A stretch of 64,000 bases of DNA, taken from Candidatus Cloacimonadota bacterium. Lineage in GTDB: Bacteria > Cloacimonadota > Cloacimonadia > Cloacimonadales > TCS61. A program made the translations under genes and the position numbers. Below, piece after piece: positions 31,948 through 40,782 of this stretch (within the stretch, counting starts at the first letter, position 1; the number at the start of each line of letters is the position of its first letter). The DNA lies in assembly GCA_030445745.1 (NCBI GenBank), contig JASUTE010000004.1:95149-159148 (forward strand), written 5' to 3'. Under the pieces are notes generated by a model. It had not been told where the DNA came from and searched no databases. It saw only the letters and a list, made by a program, of their open reading frames with translations.

Positions 31948-34900
31948 CTATTTTATTATGGCTATGGGAACTTTTTGAGTTTCTCCCCGAGAACTGATAA
32001 CTGCAAAATATACACCCGAGCTGAATTTGTCAGTAGAAAACCAGATATCTTTAGAATTCCCATCATTTTTTTCTATATTATCCGAATAAATTTTATGGCC
32101 AGCTATGTCAAATATCTTAATTTTTATATCCGCTTTCGCATTTTTCACTTTTATTCTAAATTCACCTTTTTTAGCTGGATTGGGGAAAGCAAAAGCTGCT
32201 AAATTTTCAGTCTCGGATATTGGCATATCAATAAAAGCTTCATATAAACCACTGTAGTTATTACGGTAACCTTGCCAAACCAAGGGGTTTACCTGGACGG
32301 AATCTTTTCGAGAAGCAAAAAGATTATGATTACTATCTTGGTGAAAATAGAAAAGATTTTTCTGAGAACCTTGCCAGAAATAACTGTGTTTATTTGTAAA
32401 TTCGGAATTGGAAATACTGAATTCTGGATGCTGATTGCCCAGGTTGTCTATAGCTATACTAGCATCATTGTCGGTACTTAGTACTATCATTGTAGCTTGA
32501 GCGAAATTTATAATCTCTGGAAAACTGTTAGCAAGTATGTTTTTATTTTCCACATAAGCCGGAAATCCTTCCAATAGTGTACCATCAAGAGTTAGAGCAA
32601 AAACTCTGTCCCTTATTCCAAAAGTGATGTAAACCTGATTTTCGTCTGTCAATTTGCCTAAAGCCAATTGTGAAGCTTCATTGCCCCAGTTTTCTGCTGT
32701 AAATATTCTTTCATAATCATTACCAGATAATTTGTAGATATTCGCTTGCTCATCTTGGATGAAAACAGCAGAATTAGCTGCATTTAAGGTATCATTGTAG
32801 CAAACTGGTTCGTAATTGGCAGTAGAGTGTGGCAGATTGATCTGATGAGTAATTTGTCTATTTTCTATGTCTATGAAATTCACCACATTATCGGTAACAG
32901 CGATCAACTGGGAATTGTTGTACGCCAGTTTTGCCGCTGGTAAATCGAACTGGCTCTCTCCTATATATAGTATTTCCGCAGTAGCCACTACTTTCTGTGA
33001 GATTTCGGGAAGATAGAGAGGAGGTGAAGTTATTTCAGTTGGATACTCATTTTCGGAAATATATTCGTCAGAAACAATAGTAAGTTTATTGTTTGCTACT
33101 AAATAAAATTCATTATTAGGAGATTTTCTGCCAACTGTAATTGGTTGAGTCAACTCACCAGTATATTCTTCTTCCCACTGTAAATGATTAGCTACAGTAT
33201 TATTTATGATGGAAAAGAGCTCTACTTTATTATCTTCCACAACTGGGAAGGTAGGAAAATCATAAATATTACCAACTGGACCGATAGCTTGCAGAAAATC
33301 GTATTCAGCTATTTTACTAGTATTTTGGAAGTACTGCGTACCCAGTTTGAAGCTGATTGTTCGAGTTTGATCGGCCTGCAGGCTGCAGCTACCAATATCG
33401 TACACACGGTAGATGGAGTTTTGACCGGAATTAAGCTGCAGTGCCGGTTCACTAGTTGACGAAAGCTCGTCGTTAAAAGTAGGAAGTGTTTGCCCAGCAG
33501 CATAATTTATGTCCCAATTCAAAAAATAACCATCACTGCTGAGTTCAGGAAGATATCTGTGGTAGGGCTCATAAGCTGTGCCCCGCCAATATTGAGAATA
33601 AGCATTACCAATATCCGGCAGGTTGTCTGCTTCTATTATTTTTACAGCACGATTGGAATGACTGGTATTTACACTATTGTTGGCAAAGTTATTATTCTCG
33701 TACAAAATCTTCTGATCGATATGCCAAACTACTATGCCACCACCTACAGCCTCTCCGGTGCTCTTTTGCCAGCCGGGTAAAAGATAGTCATATTCATATG
33801 TGGGCTGGTCATAAGGATCATCAAAACGGCAAGGATAAAGAGCAACTCTGTTACCGGAAGTGGTTACAACCGATGTTCCGCCATCACCATCTGAATCTAC
33901 TTGCCGATTTTCCAAAAGAAGATATTCTTCATTTCCCAATGGGATCTTTACAAAATATGGGTTTTCGCAGTTTTCTGTAAGTTTTTTTTCAACTGGTTCT
34001 AAAATGATCTCTTCGTCAAAAGTTAAATCAGAGGCATTTTTATAGATTCTTTCTTGTTGGAATTCATTTTCCCACACCAGTAACCGAGTCCAAACACTGG
34101 GTAAAGTAGGCAGGACGCCTTCTATATAAAATAGTTTATCATCTTGTCCGTCGCCATCGGTATCTTGCACAACACCAGAAAGCCCAGCTCCGCCACTATC
34201 CATAATATCCCAATAACCTACTTCTGGTCTATGATTGTAAGTATTGTATAGATCTACAAAGCCCAAAGAATGACCAAATTCATGAGCCATAACTGCATTA
34301 ATAACTCCATAATTGTAAACAATAGGCATTGAATTAGTTTCGTATTGTTCTATATCTTGCGTTATTGTTTCAGGTACATTACAAGCATAGTCTATCATCA
34401 CAGTACCATCATCTACGTAAACTTCTTTTCCGTCTCCCATGGTAATAAAGAAAGATGGCATGTCATTGGGTGAATTACCCAAAACATCATGCTGCCAGTC
34501 CGAACCAGCGTGAATTAGCATAAAATGATCGTATTGGGAAAAATCTATCTGAGGCGAGGTTTGATCGGCGATATGGAAACAATCGGCAAAGTATTCCTCG
34601 AATCTACTAACCATTAGTTGTTGATCAGATGTACCTGGTGAATAATAGGACAATTTATGGGGTAAGGTATAGGCATTAAATTCACCAGATTTAGAAACTG
34701 GAAAGATATCGTAGTTCAAATTAAAATTACCAAAACTGACAGCTTTGTAATAATATCGCAGACTAGTTAGTTGATCGCTAAAAAACTGATAGTTATGAGG
34801 AGGTTTTCCCAAACTGGGTTGGTATCCCGTGGTATCTTGCACAAATTGACCATTGCCAGTGGTAGTGCTGGTTGTATCTGGTTGAAATTGAACTAAAAGC

Positions 34901-35091
34901 ACAAGAAGATTTTCAAAGTTCCTAGATTTTGCTAAGATCTCTCTTTTACCAACACCAGAAAATTCTGTTTCCAGTGGATGCACATTTTTTTCCTCTATTT
35001 GAGGATATGATATTTTTTGCAGCTTCATTTTCTCAGCTATTGCTAACTGAGAAAACAGCAGCAGACAAAATATTAAGCTGAAACGCTTCAT
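31948..35091 (-). CDS. M6-type metalloprotease with T9SS sorting domain
   Basis: A 1047-residue secreted protease. The signal peptide ends near residue 19. The catalytic domain contains HEFGHSLGFVD near residue 270 (HExxHxxGxxD; zinc ligands and catalytic Glu intact), followed by the met-turn-like WDIMDSG. This is the M6/immune-inhibitor-A type. Asp-rich DGDG segments suggest calcium sites. A long beta-rich region follows, then a T9SS type A tail from about residue 965 (FPNPAKKGEFRI, FDIAGHKIY, SSGVYFAVIS). It shares one base with the stop of the PorV-like gene (TAATG). Degrading protein outside the cell fits an amino-acid fermenter. Confidence 0.9.
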   Translation of the reverse strand: MKRFSLIFCLLLFSQLAIAEKMKLQKISYPQIEEKNVHPLETEFSGVGKREILAKSRNFENLLVLLVQFQPDTTSTTTGNGQFVQDTTGYQPSLGKPPHNYQFFSDQLTSLRYYYKAVSFGNFNLNYDIFPVSKSGEFNAYTLPHKLSYYSPGTSDQQLMVSRFEEYFADCFHIADQTSPQIDFSQYDHFMLIHAGSDWQHDVLGNSPNDMPSFFITMGDGKEVYVDDGTVMIDYACNVPETITQDIEQYETNSMPIVYNYGVINAVMAHEFGHSLGFVDLYNTYNHRPEVGYWDIMDSGGAGLSGVVQDTDGDGQDDKLFYIEGVLPTLPSVWTRLLVWENEFQQERIYKNASDLTFDEEIILEPVEKKLTENCENPYFVKIPLGNEEYLLLENRQVDSDGDGGTSVVTTSGNRVALYPCRFDDPYDQPTYEYDYLLPGWQKSTGEAVGGGIVVWHIDQKILYENNNFANNSVNTSHSNRAVKIIEADNLPDIGNAYSQYWRGTAYEPYHRYLPELSSDGYFLNWDINYAAGQTLPTFNDELSSTSEPALQLNSGQNSIYRVYDIGSCSLQADQTRTISFKLGTQYFQNTSKIAEYDFLQAIGPVGNIYDFPTFPVVEDNKVELFSIINNTVANHLQWEEEYTGELTQPITVGRKSPNNEFYLVANNKLTIVSDEYISENEYPTEITSPPLYLPEISQKVVATAEILYIGESQFDLPAAKLAYNNSQLIAVTDNVVNFIDIENRQITHQINLPHSTANYEPVCYNDTLNAANSAVFIQDEQANIYKLSGNDYERIFTAENWGNEASQLALGKLTDENQVYITFGIRDRVFALTLDGTLLEGFPAYVENKNILANSFPEIINFAQATMIVLSTDNDASIAIDNLGNQHPEFSISNSEFTNKHSYFWQGSQKNLFYFHQDSNHNLFASRKDSVQVNPLVWQGYRNNYSGLYEAFIDMPISETENLAAFAFPNPAKKGEFRIKVKNAKADIKIKIFDIAGHKIYSDNIEKNDGNSKDIWFSTDKFSSGVYFAVISSRGETQKVPIAIIK

Positions 35092-36125
35092 TAAAATTCT
35101 AATTTAGCAGAGAAAGTTTTGTTATAGTCTGTCATTTCACCAGCCGGCTGCATGGCAAAGTCAATTGATAACTTGTATTTTCCCGAAAATGCATAATGAA
35201 TACCGCCACCAAAAGAGAAGCCGTCGATAGCACCAGCCTCATCGTAGATGTAACCTGTTCTTAAGGAAAGAAGATCCAAATATACATATTCTGCACCACA
35301 GTTGTAGATAGGAGCATCACCGCCCCAAGCTGTAAATAGTCTCTGGTAAAAAGCATCATCATTATCGGTTGCTAGCACTTTATTAAAATCGGCATTAATG
35401 GTGAATTTGTTCATCTGTGTCTCTAGAACTCGGTAGGAAATTCCCATTCTCCAGTTCATAGGCAATTGGTCCGATTGAGATTCATTGATATAGGTGATGT
35501 TTGGGCCCACATTTTGCAAGTTCAAGCCAGCATCAAGTCCTCTGAGGAAAAGGTCTTTTCTTTTTACACCAAAGTCGAAAGCATAACTCATTCCACGTCC
35601 TTTTACCCCAGATTCTGTTTCTCCTTGTCCTTCTGGTGCAAGGTCACTGTAGATGAATTTAAAAGTAATACCCAAGCCTGTTTTGGGATTTAACTGATAG
35701 CCATAGCTAATAGCAGGGGCGGCTTCCCAACTGCTAAAAGTGCCTTGGTAATTTCCTTCGGAATCGTATTCTTCCTGTTCGCCGTAGGTCATAAAGATCA
35801 TATTAAAACCTATATTTCCAATATTTTCATAATATTTGTTCCACCCGATATATTCATAATACATATCGTTGATATCGGAAACATCACCCAGCCAGTTTGT
35901 ATGCATCCAGGCAAATTGATTTTTTCTGTTAAAAGCCATAGCCCCTGGATTCCAATAACCAGCATAAGCATCATCTACTTGTGCCACGTAAGCAGAACCC
36001 ATAGCTCCAGCACGGGAACTTGGTTCTATAAGTAAAAAGATAACGGCAGATTGAGATACAGCAGTGGCTGTAGCGGGGATAAGTAATGACAAGATCATTG
36101 CGATCAGTATCCATTTAGATTTCAT
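35091..36125 (-). CDS. PorV/PorQ-family outer-membrane protein
   Basis: A 344-residue protein with a signal peptide (ends near ATAVS). The N-terminal motif PSSRAGAMGSAYVAQVDDAYAGYWNPGA is the hallmark of PorV/PorQ-type FadL-like barrels, and the C-terminus ends in SAKLEF. In T9SS organisms PorV carries cargo released from the translocon. Here it is directly followed by a T9SS cargo protease. GGAGG precedes the ATG at 36125; a longer frame to 36140 lacks such a site. It is the first gene of the nine-gene operon. Confidence 0.87.
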   Translation of the reverse strand: MKSKWILIAMILSLLIPATATAVSQSAVIFLLIEPSSRAGAMGSAYVAQVDDAYAGYWNPGAMAFNRKNQFAWMHTNWLGDVSDINDMYYEYIGWNKYYENIGNIGFNMIFMTYGEQEEYDSEGNYQGTFSSWEAAPAISYGYQLNPKTGLGITFKFIYSDLAPEGQGETESGVKGRGMSYAFDFGVKRKDLFLRGLDAGLNLQNVGPNITYINESQSDQLPMNWRMGISYRVLETQMNKFTINADFNKVLATDNDDAFYQRLFTAWGGDAPIYNCGAEYVYLDLLSLRTGYIYDEAGAIDGFSFGGGIHYAFSGKYKLSIDFAMQPAGEMTDYNKTFSAKLEF

Positions 36126-36145
36126 AAAATTCCTCCACAATTATT

Positions 36146-36176
36146 TCTATAGGATGAAGTTATAAAAGATTGTCAA
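36146..36176 (-). promoter_or_regulatory. Candidate promoter of the porV-like operon
   Basis: TTGACA (36176-36171) and TATAGA (36151-36146) on the minus strand, 19 bases apart. The -10 is about 20 bases before the start codon. The long spacer matches that of the neighbouring tRNA promoter. Confidence 0.4.
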
Positions 36177-36223
36177 ACTAACAACTCGGTATATCTGCCT
36201 CCATACTTTATTTTCAAATTTTA

Positions 36224-36311
36224 TGGTGCCGAAGGCCGGACTCGAACCGGCAAGAGCTAAAAGCTCGGTGGATTTTGAGTCCACTGCGTCTACCAATTTC
36301 ACCACTTCGGC
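36224..36311 (-). tRNA. tRNA-Leu (anticodon CAA)
   Basis: An 88-base class II tRNA. The acceptor stem GCCGAAG pairs with CTTCGGC, followed by A and an encoded CCA. The anticodon stem GTGGA/TCCAC carries loop CTCAAAA, so the anticodon is CAA, reading UUG. The T arm is GCCGG-TTCGAGT-CCGGC. The long variable arm (GAGCTTTTAGCTC) is expected for leucine. Confidence 0.96.
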
Positions 36312-36320
36312 ACATTGGCT

Positions 36321-36351
36321 GTTATAAAAAAAACAACCTATCATGTGTCAA
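36321..36351 (-). promoter_or_regulatory. Candidate promoter of tRNA-Leu
   Basis: On the minus strand, TTGACA (36351-36346) is followed by TATAAC (36326-36321) at 19 bases, or by TTTATA at 17. It ends about 10 bases before the mature tRNA 5' end. Confidence 0.5.
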
Positions 36352-36553
36352 GTAAAAATGATTTCCATGCATACCCCGAAATATTTTCATTAGAATGATG
36401 GACCGGAGGTGCATCCTAAGTTCATACTTGGTAATCCTAACTAATTTTCTATACAACCTTACGTAATTATAACATATCTAACAACTAGAGCGAGGTTATA
36501 GTAGATAAATTTTCCCTGCAAATTTTTAATCATATTTTTTCTGTGAACCGCAT

Positions 36554-36608
36554 AGAAATGCTCCTTTTATTATTTTTTTTATTAGAATTAATATGATAGA
36601 GCATTTCT
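36554..36608. repeat. 10-bp inverted repeat in the tRNA-rlpA gap
   Basis: AGAAATGCTC and GAGCATTTCT are exact reverse complements separated by 35 AT-rich bases. The wide loop and lack of an upstream gene on the plus strand make a terminator unlikely. It could be the ends of a small non-coding element. Confidence 0.4.
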
Positions 36609-36716
36609 TTGCAGCTATTTTTTAATGATTTTCATTAAGACTATCCATTTTTTTCAATAGATTACCTTATCATAAATCTGCTTTTTTAGAGTAAGGGTAA
36701 TAAAACTAGAATATTT

Positions 36717-36740
36717 ATCAAGTTAGTCATCAAGTTAGTC
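36717..36740. repeat. Two tandem copies of a 12-bp unit
   Basis: ATCAAGTTAGTC occurs twice in direct succession and is followed by ATCTTG. It lies about 165 bases before the rlpA start. Confidence 0.6.
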
Positions 36741-36903
36741 ATCTTGATTTGCAGATAGACTTATGAGCTAACTGGCATATCCTGGTTATTTTCTATTTTA
36801 TCTAATCCAATTCGAGGTTTTCAGCAGGCGAAGTTAGCCGAGGTATAAAAAAATCATAGACATATAGAAATTAATTTCAACTTTTGTGTTACAGGAGGGT
36901 AAG

Positions 36904-37371
36904 GTGAATAAATTTCCCATTTATCTATTAATTTTGCTAATTTTAGCTGGTTGCAGTTCTACAGCTAAGTATAAAACCAACAGCAACAGATACAGCGGTT
37001 ACACCAGAGGTTATGGCAATACAGTTACTAAAACAACGACGACAAACCAGCAGAAATTCCACCAAGGAGAAGTATTATATCTCGTTACTTCCTATTATGG
37101 TAAAAAATTCCATGGACACCCGACCTCCAATGGTGAAGTTTTCGATATGAATAAATTCACCTGCGCCCACAAGGAATTGCCTTTTAACACCAAATTGCGG
37201 GTAACCAATGAAGCCAATATGAAATCAGTGGTGGTACGTGTAAACGACCGTGGCCCTTTCATACCTGGTCGCGATTTAGATATTTCCTATGCAGCAGCCC
37301 AAAAAATTGGCCTTACAGCTAGCGGAGTGAAAAAATTGAAAGTAGAAATTTTGGAGTATCCCAATGAATAA
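36904..37371 (+). CDS. rlpA: RlpA-like septal lipoprotein
   Basis: A 155-residue lipoprotein (LAGC, Cys17) with a double-psi beta-barrel domain (about residues 60-150: TSYYGKKFHGHPTSNGE, then VVVRVNDRGPF and RDLDISYAAA). RlpA proteins cleave naked glycan strands or bind septal peptidoglycan. No SPOR domain is present, so septal targeting by denuded glycans is not evident. The start is GTG at 36904, with AGGAGGG before it; the frame extends six codons upstream through that ribosome-binding site and so is not used. The gene overlaps psuG by 8 bases. Confidence 0.9.
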   Translation: MNKFPIYLLILLILAGCSSTAKYKTNSNRYSGYTRGYGNTVTKTTTTNQQKFHQGEVLYLVTSYYGKKFHGHPTSNGEVFDMNKFTCAHKELPFNTKLRVTNEANMKSVVVRVNDRGPFIPGRDLDISYAAAQKIGLTASGVKKLKVEILEYPNE

Positions 37372-38266
37372 AATAGTTGAACTAAGCGAAAAAGTGAAGA
37401 CAGCTTTCCAAACTGGTAAGCCGATAATAGCATTGGAATCTACCATCATCTCGCATGGTATGCCCTATCCCGAAAATTTGCAGGTAGCCCAAGCTTTGGA
37501 AAATATCGCTGAAGAAGCTGGCGTAACTCCAGCTACGATCTGCCTGATGAATGGCAAGATCAAGATAGGTTTGAACGATTCTGAGCTGGAGCAGTTGGCT
37601 ACTGCTTCCCAGGTGGAAAAGGTAAGCAGGCGCGAAATTGGTAAGGTGCTGGTACAAAGCAAAACAGGCGCAACCACGGTGGCTGCCACCATGTTCTGTG
37701 CTAACCTGGTTAATATAAAAGTCTTTGCTACCGGTGGTACAGGCGGTGTGCATCAAGGTGCTGCAACTAGCTTCGATATCTCGGCCGATCTGCAAGAATT
37801 TGCTTCCACTCCGGTTATAGTTGTTTCTGCTGGTGTAAAAGCTATTTTAGATATTCCTAAAACCCTGGAAATGCTGGAAACTTTGCGTGTGCCCGTGCTA
37901 GGCTATAAAACCAGTTCTTTCCCAGCTTTTTACTCTAACAATTCTCCTTGGCAGGTAGAGAAAATAGACTCAGCTGCCCAAATAGCCGAAATATATAAAT
38001 TGGAACACCGTTTGGGTCTTAAAAATGGAATGCTGATTGCCAACCCCATACCTGCTAAAGATGAGATCCCATTTTCTAAGATGGAAAAAATAATAGCTGC
38101 CGCCTTGAAAGCAGCAAAAAAGCAAAAAATAACCGGTCAGGCAGTTACACCATTCCTATTAAAAAAGATAGTGGAACTAACGAAAGGCCGCTCGCTGCAG
38201 GCGAACATCGCTTTAGTGAAAAACAATGTGCGTCTAGCTTGCCAAATAGCTAAAGAGCTGGCCTGA
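37364..38266 (+). CDS. psuG: Pseudouridine-5'-phosphate glycosidase
   Basis: A 300-residue enzyme that reversibly splits pseudouridine 5'-phosphate into ribose 5-phosphate and uracil. Family signatures are ALESTIISHGMPYP, the TTVAATM region, FATGGTGGVH and GYKTSSFPAFY. No psuK kinase is adjacent. The gene converges on the DAHP synthase gene with a one-base gap. GC content appears higher than in most neighbours, judging by eye. Confidence 0.95.
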   Translation: MNKIVELSEKVKTAFQTGKPIIALESTIISHGMPYPENLQVAQALENIAEEAGVTPATICLMNGKIKIGLNDSELEQLATASQVEKVSRREIGKVLVQSKTGATTVAATMFCANLVNIKVFATGGTGGVHQGAATSFDISADLQEFASTPVIVVSAGVKAILDIPKTLEMLETLRVPVLGYKTSSFPAFYSNNSPWQVEKIDSAAQIAEIYKLEHRLGLKNGMLIANPIPAKDEIPFSKMEKIIAAALKAAKKQKITGQAVTPFLLKKIVELTKGRSLQANIALVKNNVRLACQIAKELA

Positions 38267-38267
38267 C

Positions 38268-39059
38268 CTATTTCCAGGCTGAACGTAATTGGTCGATTGG
38301 TTTTAGAATTTCTCGCAAAAGCTCCAAAGTTACCGTCTGTCGGCTATCGCACACAGTTTCATCGGGACAGAAATGAGTTTCAATCATAAGACCATTGGCA
38401 CCCGCAGCCACAGCTGCCCAGCTTAAAGATTTTATCATCTCGCGTCTGCCCGAACTATGCGAAGGATCAACTATTATAGGCAATTTACTCAGCTGTTTCA
38501 CTGCGCAAACAGCAGAAATATCCAAGGTATTACGGGTATAGTTCTCGAAAGTTCTGATGCCGCGTTCACACAAAATTACTCTAGGATTTCCTGCTTGAAT
38601 TATGTGTTCAGCAGCCAGCAACCACTCTTCTATAGTACTGCTCATACCTCGTTTTAACAAAATCGGATTTTTTACCTCTCCTAAAGCAGAAAGCAACCTA
38701 AAGTTGTACATATTACGGGTTCCAACCTGCAAAATATCCACATAATCTTGCATCAAAGGGAGGTCTTCTTTGGAAACTATCTCCGAAACAGAGATCATAC
38801 CGGTTTCCAAGCTCACTTTTTTAATATATTCCAAGCCTTTTTTGCCCAGCCCTTGAAAACTATAAGGCGAGGTGCGCATCTTGTAGGCTCCACCACGAAA
38901 TAAGTTAATGCCCATACTTTGCAATTGAAGTGCTATTTCTTTTAAATCCTGGTAATTTTCTATGGTACAAGGTCCGGCAATTACATTGAAACTATCCTGA
39001 GAAAATTCCACACCTTTAAAGGTAAATCCGCCTATTTCTTCATATTTAAAACTACTCAT
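38268..39059 (-). CDS. aroF: 3-deoxy-7-phosphoheptulonate synthase (type I-beta)
   Basis: A 263-residue DAHP synthase, the first enzyme of the shikimate pathway, condensing PEP and erythrose 4-phosphate. Signatures are IAGPCTIEN, LFRGGAYKMRTSPYSFQG, LQVGTRNMYNF, LLKRGM and DPSHSSGRRE. The length and lack of an N-terminal regulatory domain place it in the KDO8P-synthase-like I-beta group. No feedback domain is visible. It overlaps the Ppx gene by 4 bases. Confidence 0.93.
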   Translation of the reverse strand: MSSFKYEEIGGFTFKGVEFSQDSFNVIAGPCTIENYQDLKEIALQLQSMGINLFRGGAYKMRTSPYSFQGLGKKGLEYIKKVSLETGMISVSEIVSKEDLPLMQDYVDILQVGTRNMYNFRLLSALGEVKNPILLKRGMSSTIEEWLLAAEHIIQAGNPRVILCERGIRTFENYTRNTLDISAVCAVKQLSKLPIIVDPSHSSGRREMIKSLSWAAVAAGANGLMIETHFCPDETVCDSRQTVTLELLREILKPIDQLRSAWK

Positions 39060-39952
39060 CTTTCACCTAAATACTCTTCCAATTTTTTGCGAGGTAAATT
39101 CAAAATTCCATATTGTAGCCCCTTATCACTAACAAATATTTCCTGCACTCCAAAATAAGCAACGATTTCTTTCACTATCATAGTGCCAGTTAGAATTATC
39201 TCTGCCCGCTTAGGCTCGAATGGCATTATCTTTTGCAGTGTTTTTCGGTTGCTGTTTTTTAGTTTGGAAAGTATTGTCTGCAGTTCAGATTCGGTCAGAA
39301 TTTGTTTATGGATCTTGCTGGTATCGTATTCGTCCATATTTTGGGAAATTGCCACCAGCGAAGTAACAGTTCCGCCAATCCCAACTAATTTTGCCTTTGT
39401 TTTAGGAAGCTTACGCAAAATTTCGCGAGTATATTTCAATCTATTTTTCATATTGGAAAACTCATTATGCAGCCGGCGAATCCCCAGTTCCAAGCTAAAC
39501 ATTTTATCTATTTTACCATCGTTTACATAGGTAAATTCTGTGCTGCCACCACCCACATCGAACAGCAGCAGCTGTGAAAATTCTGCAAAATCGCCTAAGT
39601 TGGCCAGGCCGTTCAAATAAGCTTCTTCCTCACCCGAGATTATCTTGAAATTTATATTAAACCTGCTCTTTAGCCAAGTTTGCAGCAGTTTTATGTTAGC
39701 TGCACGCCGGGCAGTGCTGGTGCCAACTACAATAATATTGCTGGTAAAAAATTTACAATACTGAATATATTCCCGTAAAATTTTCTTGGCTCTAGCTAAA
39801 GCAGCACCAGTAATATTATCAGCTCGCATATTACGGCCTAGTGCCGAAGTGCGCGAACTTTTTTTCAGAGTAATTATCTCATCGTTTTGTTTGCGGGCAA
39901 TAAGTAGCAAAATATTATTGGTGCCCACATCTATAACTGCGTATTTTTCCAT
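39056..39952 (-). CDS. Ppx/GppA-type exopolyphosphatase/pppGpp phosphatase
   Basis: A 298-residue member of the actin-like ASKHA fold. Its phosphate loops are IDVGTNNILLLI (residues 7-18) and LFDVGGGSTEF. Members degrade polyphosphate or convert pppGpp to ppGpp. The protein ends after the two core domains, like the short Ppx forms, so the helical C-terminal domain of E. coli Ppx is absent. It lies 3 bases after the NYN gene. Confidence 0.9.
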   Translation of the reverse strand: MEKYAVIDVGTNNILLLIARKQNDEIITLKKSSRTSALGRNMRADNITGAALARAKKILREYIQYCKFFTSNIIVVGTSTARRAANIKLLQTWLKSRFNINFKIISGEEEAYLNGLANLGDFAEFSQLLLFDVGGGSTEFTYVNDGKIDKMFSLELGIRRLHNEFSNMKNRLKYTREILRKLPKTKAKLVGIGGTVTSLVAISQNMDEYDTSKIHKQILTESELQTILSKLKNSNRKTLQKIMPFEPKRAEIILTGTMIVKEIVAYFGVQEIFVSDKGLQYGILNLPRKKLEEYLGER

Positions 39953-39955
39953 TTT

Positions 39956-40765
39956 CTAATAATGATAGATCGCTTTGATATTTTCGGCCTGCATCCCTTT
40001 ATCTTTTACCTCTTTCAATTCAAATTCAAATATTTGCTGGCGATTAGGAAGCTCTCGCTCATCAATATTGTCTGGCAACTGTGAGCTATGTACAAAAGCA
40101 GTACCGTAAGGTGAGAGTTCATTACGTGAATCTGTTATCCACAGTCCGCCTCTCAAATCTTTCATATAGCGCATAAAACCATATTTTTTTTCGGGAAAAT
40201 AGGAATAACAAACTCCGCGATAATGTTTATTTCCATTTTCATGTTCCGGTTCCAACAGATCCGGCACCAAATAACCAGAAGTAAATACATCAGCCTCGTT
40301 TCTAAGTTGATGAGCTACATTCTTGAAGGCTAATATCTCTACACGGCAGCCTTTATTTTGTAACGCGCGTACTACTTGTACAAAATCACCATCACCGGAA
40401 ACCAACAACACGTAATCCAATCTTTCCGACTGCAAAAGCGCATCTACAGCCATATCCAAATCGGCATTGGCTTTACCATAGCGAACTCCATTATCATCAT
40501 AGAACCAGCGCACTTTTTTTACGATAACCTTGAAACCAAAATCGCGTAATACATTATGAAAATTTTGCGATTTTTTACGATATTCCGGGTTTTTGTTTGC
40601 CATCTCCTCATCATAAGCAACATAAGCATTTAAGCGCATGGCAACGCCATTGTTGCGGCAGGCAAATTCTCTTAGAATATCATATTGCATGCCATAACCG
40701 CCATTTTGGGCAATATTGGCCACATCTACGTAAACTCCTACTTTTAAACATCCGTCATTTTTCAT
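39956..40765 (-). CDS. NYN (LabA-type) nuclease domain fused to a cold-shock domain
   Basis: A 269-residue protein in two parts. Residues 8-165 form a NYN/PIN-like domain with the acidic residues expected of a metal-dependent RNase: VYVDVANIAQNG, DLDMAVDAL and LVSGDGDF. Residues about 185-269 read as a cold-shock OB fold: CYSYFPEKKYGFMRYM, then AFVHSSQLPD, then IFEFELKEVKDKGMQAENI, matching the RNP1, VHFS and KGPQAANV parts of CspA. An RNA-binding nuclease is inferred. Its genes for neighbours (Ppx, DAHP synthase, BamA-like) do not indicate the target. Confidence 0.85.
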   Translation of the reverse strand: MKNDGCLKVGVYVDVANIAQNGGYGMQYDILREFACRNNGVAMRLNAYVAYDEEMANKNPEYRKKSQNFHNVLRDFGFKVIVKKVRWFYDDNGVRYGKANADLDMAVDALLQSERLDYVLLVSGDGDFVQVVRALQNKGCRVEILAFKNVAHQLRNEADVFTSGYLVPDLLEPEHENGNKHYRGVCYSYFPEKKYGFMRYMKDLRGGLWITDSRNELSPYGTAFVHSSQLPDNIDERELPNRQQIFEFELKEVKDKGMQAENIKAIYHY

Positions 40766-40782
40766 AAATATCCTTTCTTTTT

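Larger units (their letters stand above)
36352..36885 (+). other. Non-coding gap between tRNA-Leu and rlpA
   Basis: About 530 bases without a convincing reading frame on either strand. Apart from a 10-bp inverted repeat and a short tandem repeat (listed separately) I see no gene, tRNA or recognisable RNA here. It presumably holds the rlpA-psuG promoter, but no clear -35/-10 pair stands out. Confidence 0.5.

Noticed and set aside
36554-36608. The inverted repeat as a transcription terminator
   Set aside because: The loop is 35 bases, no gene ends just before it on the plus strand, and the minus-strand side is not followed by a clean U-tract.
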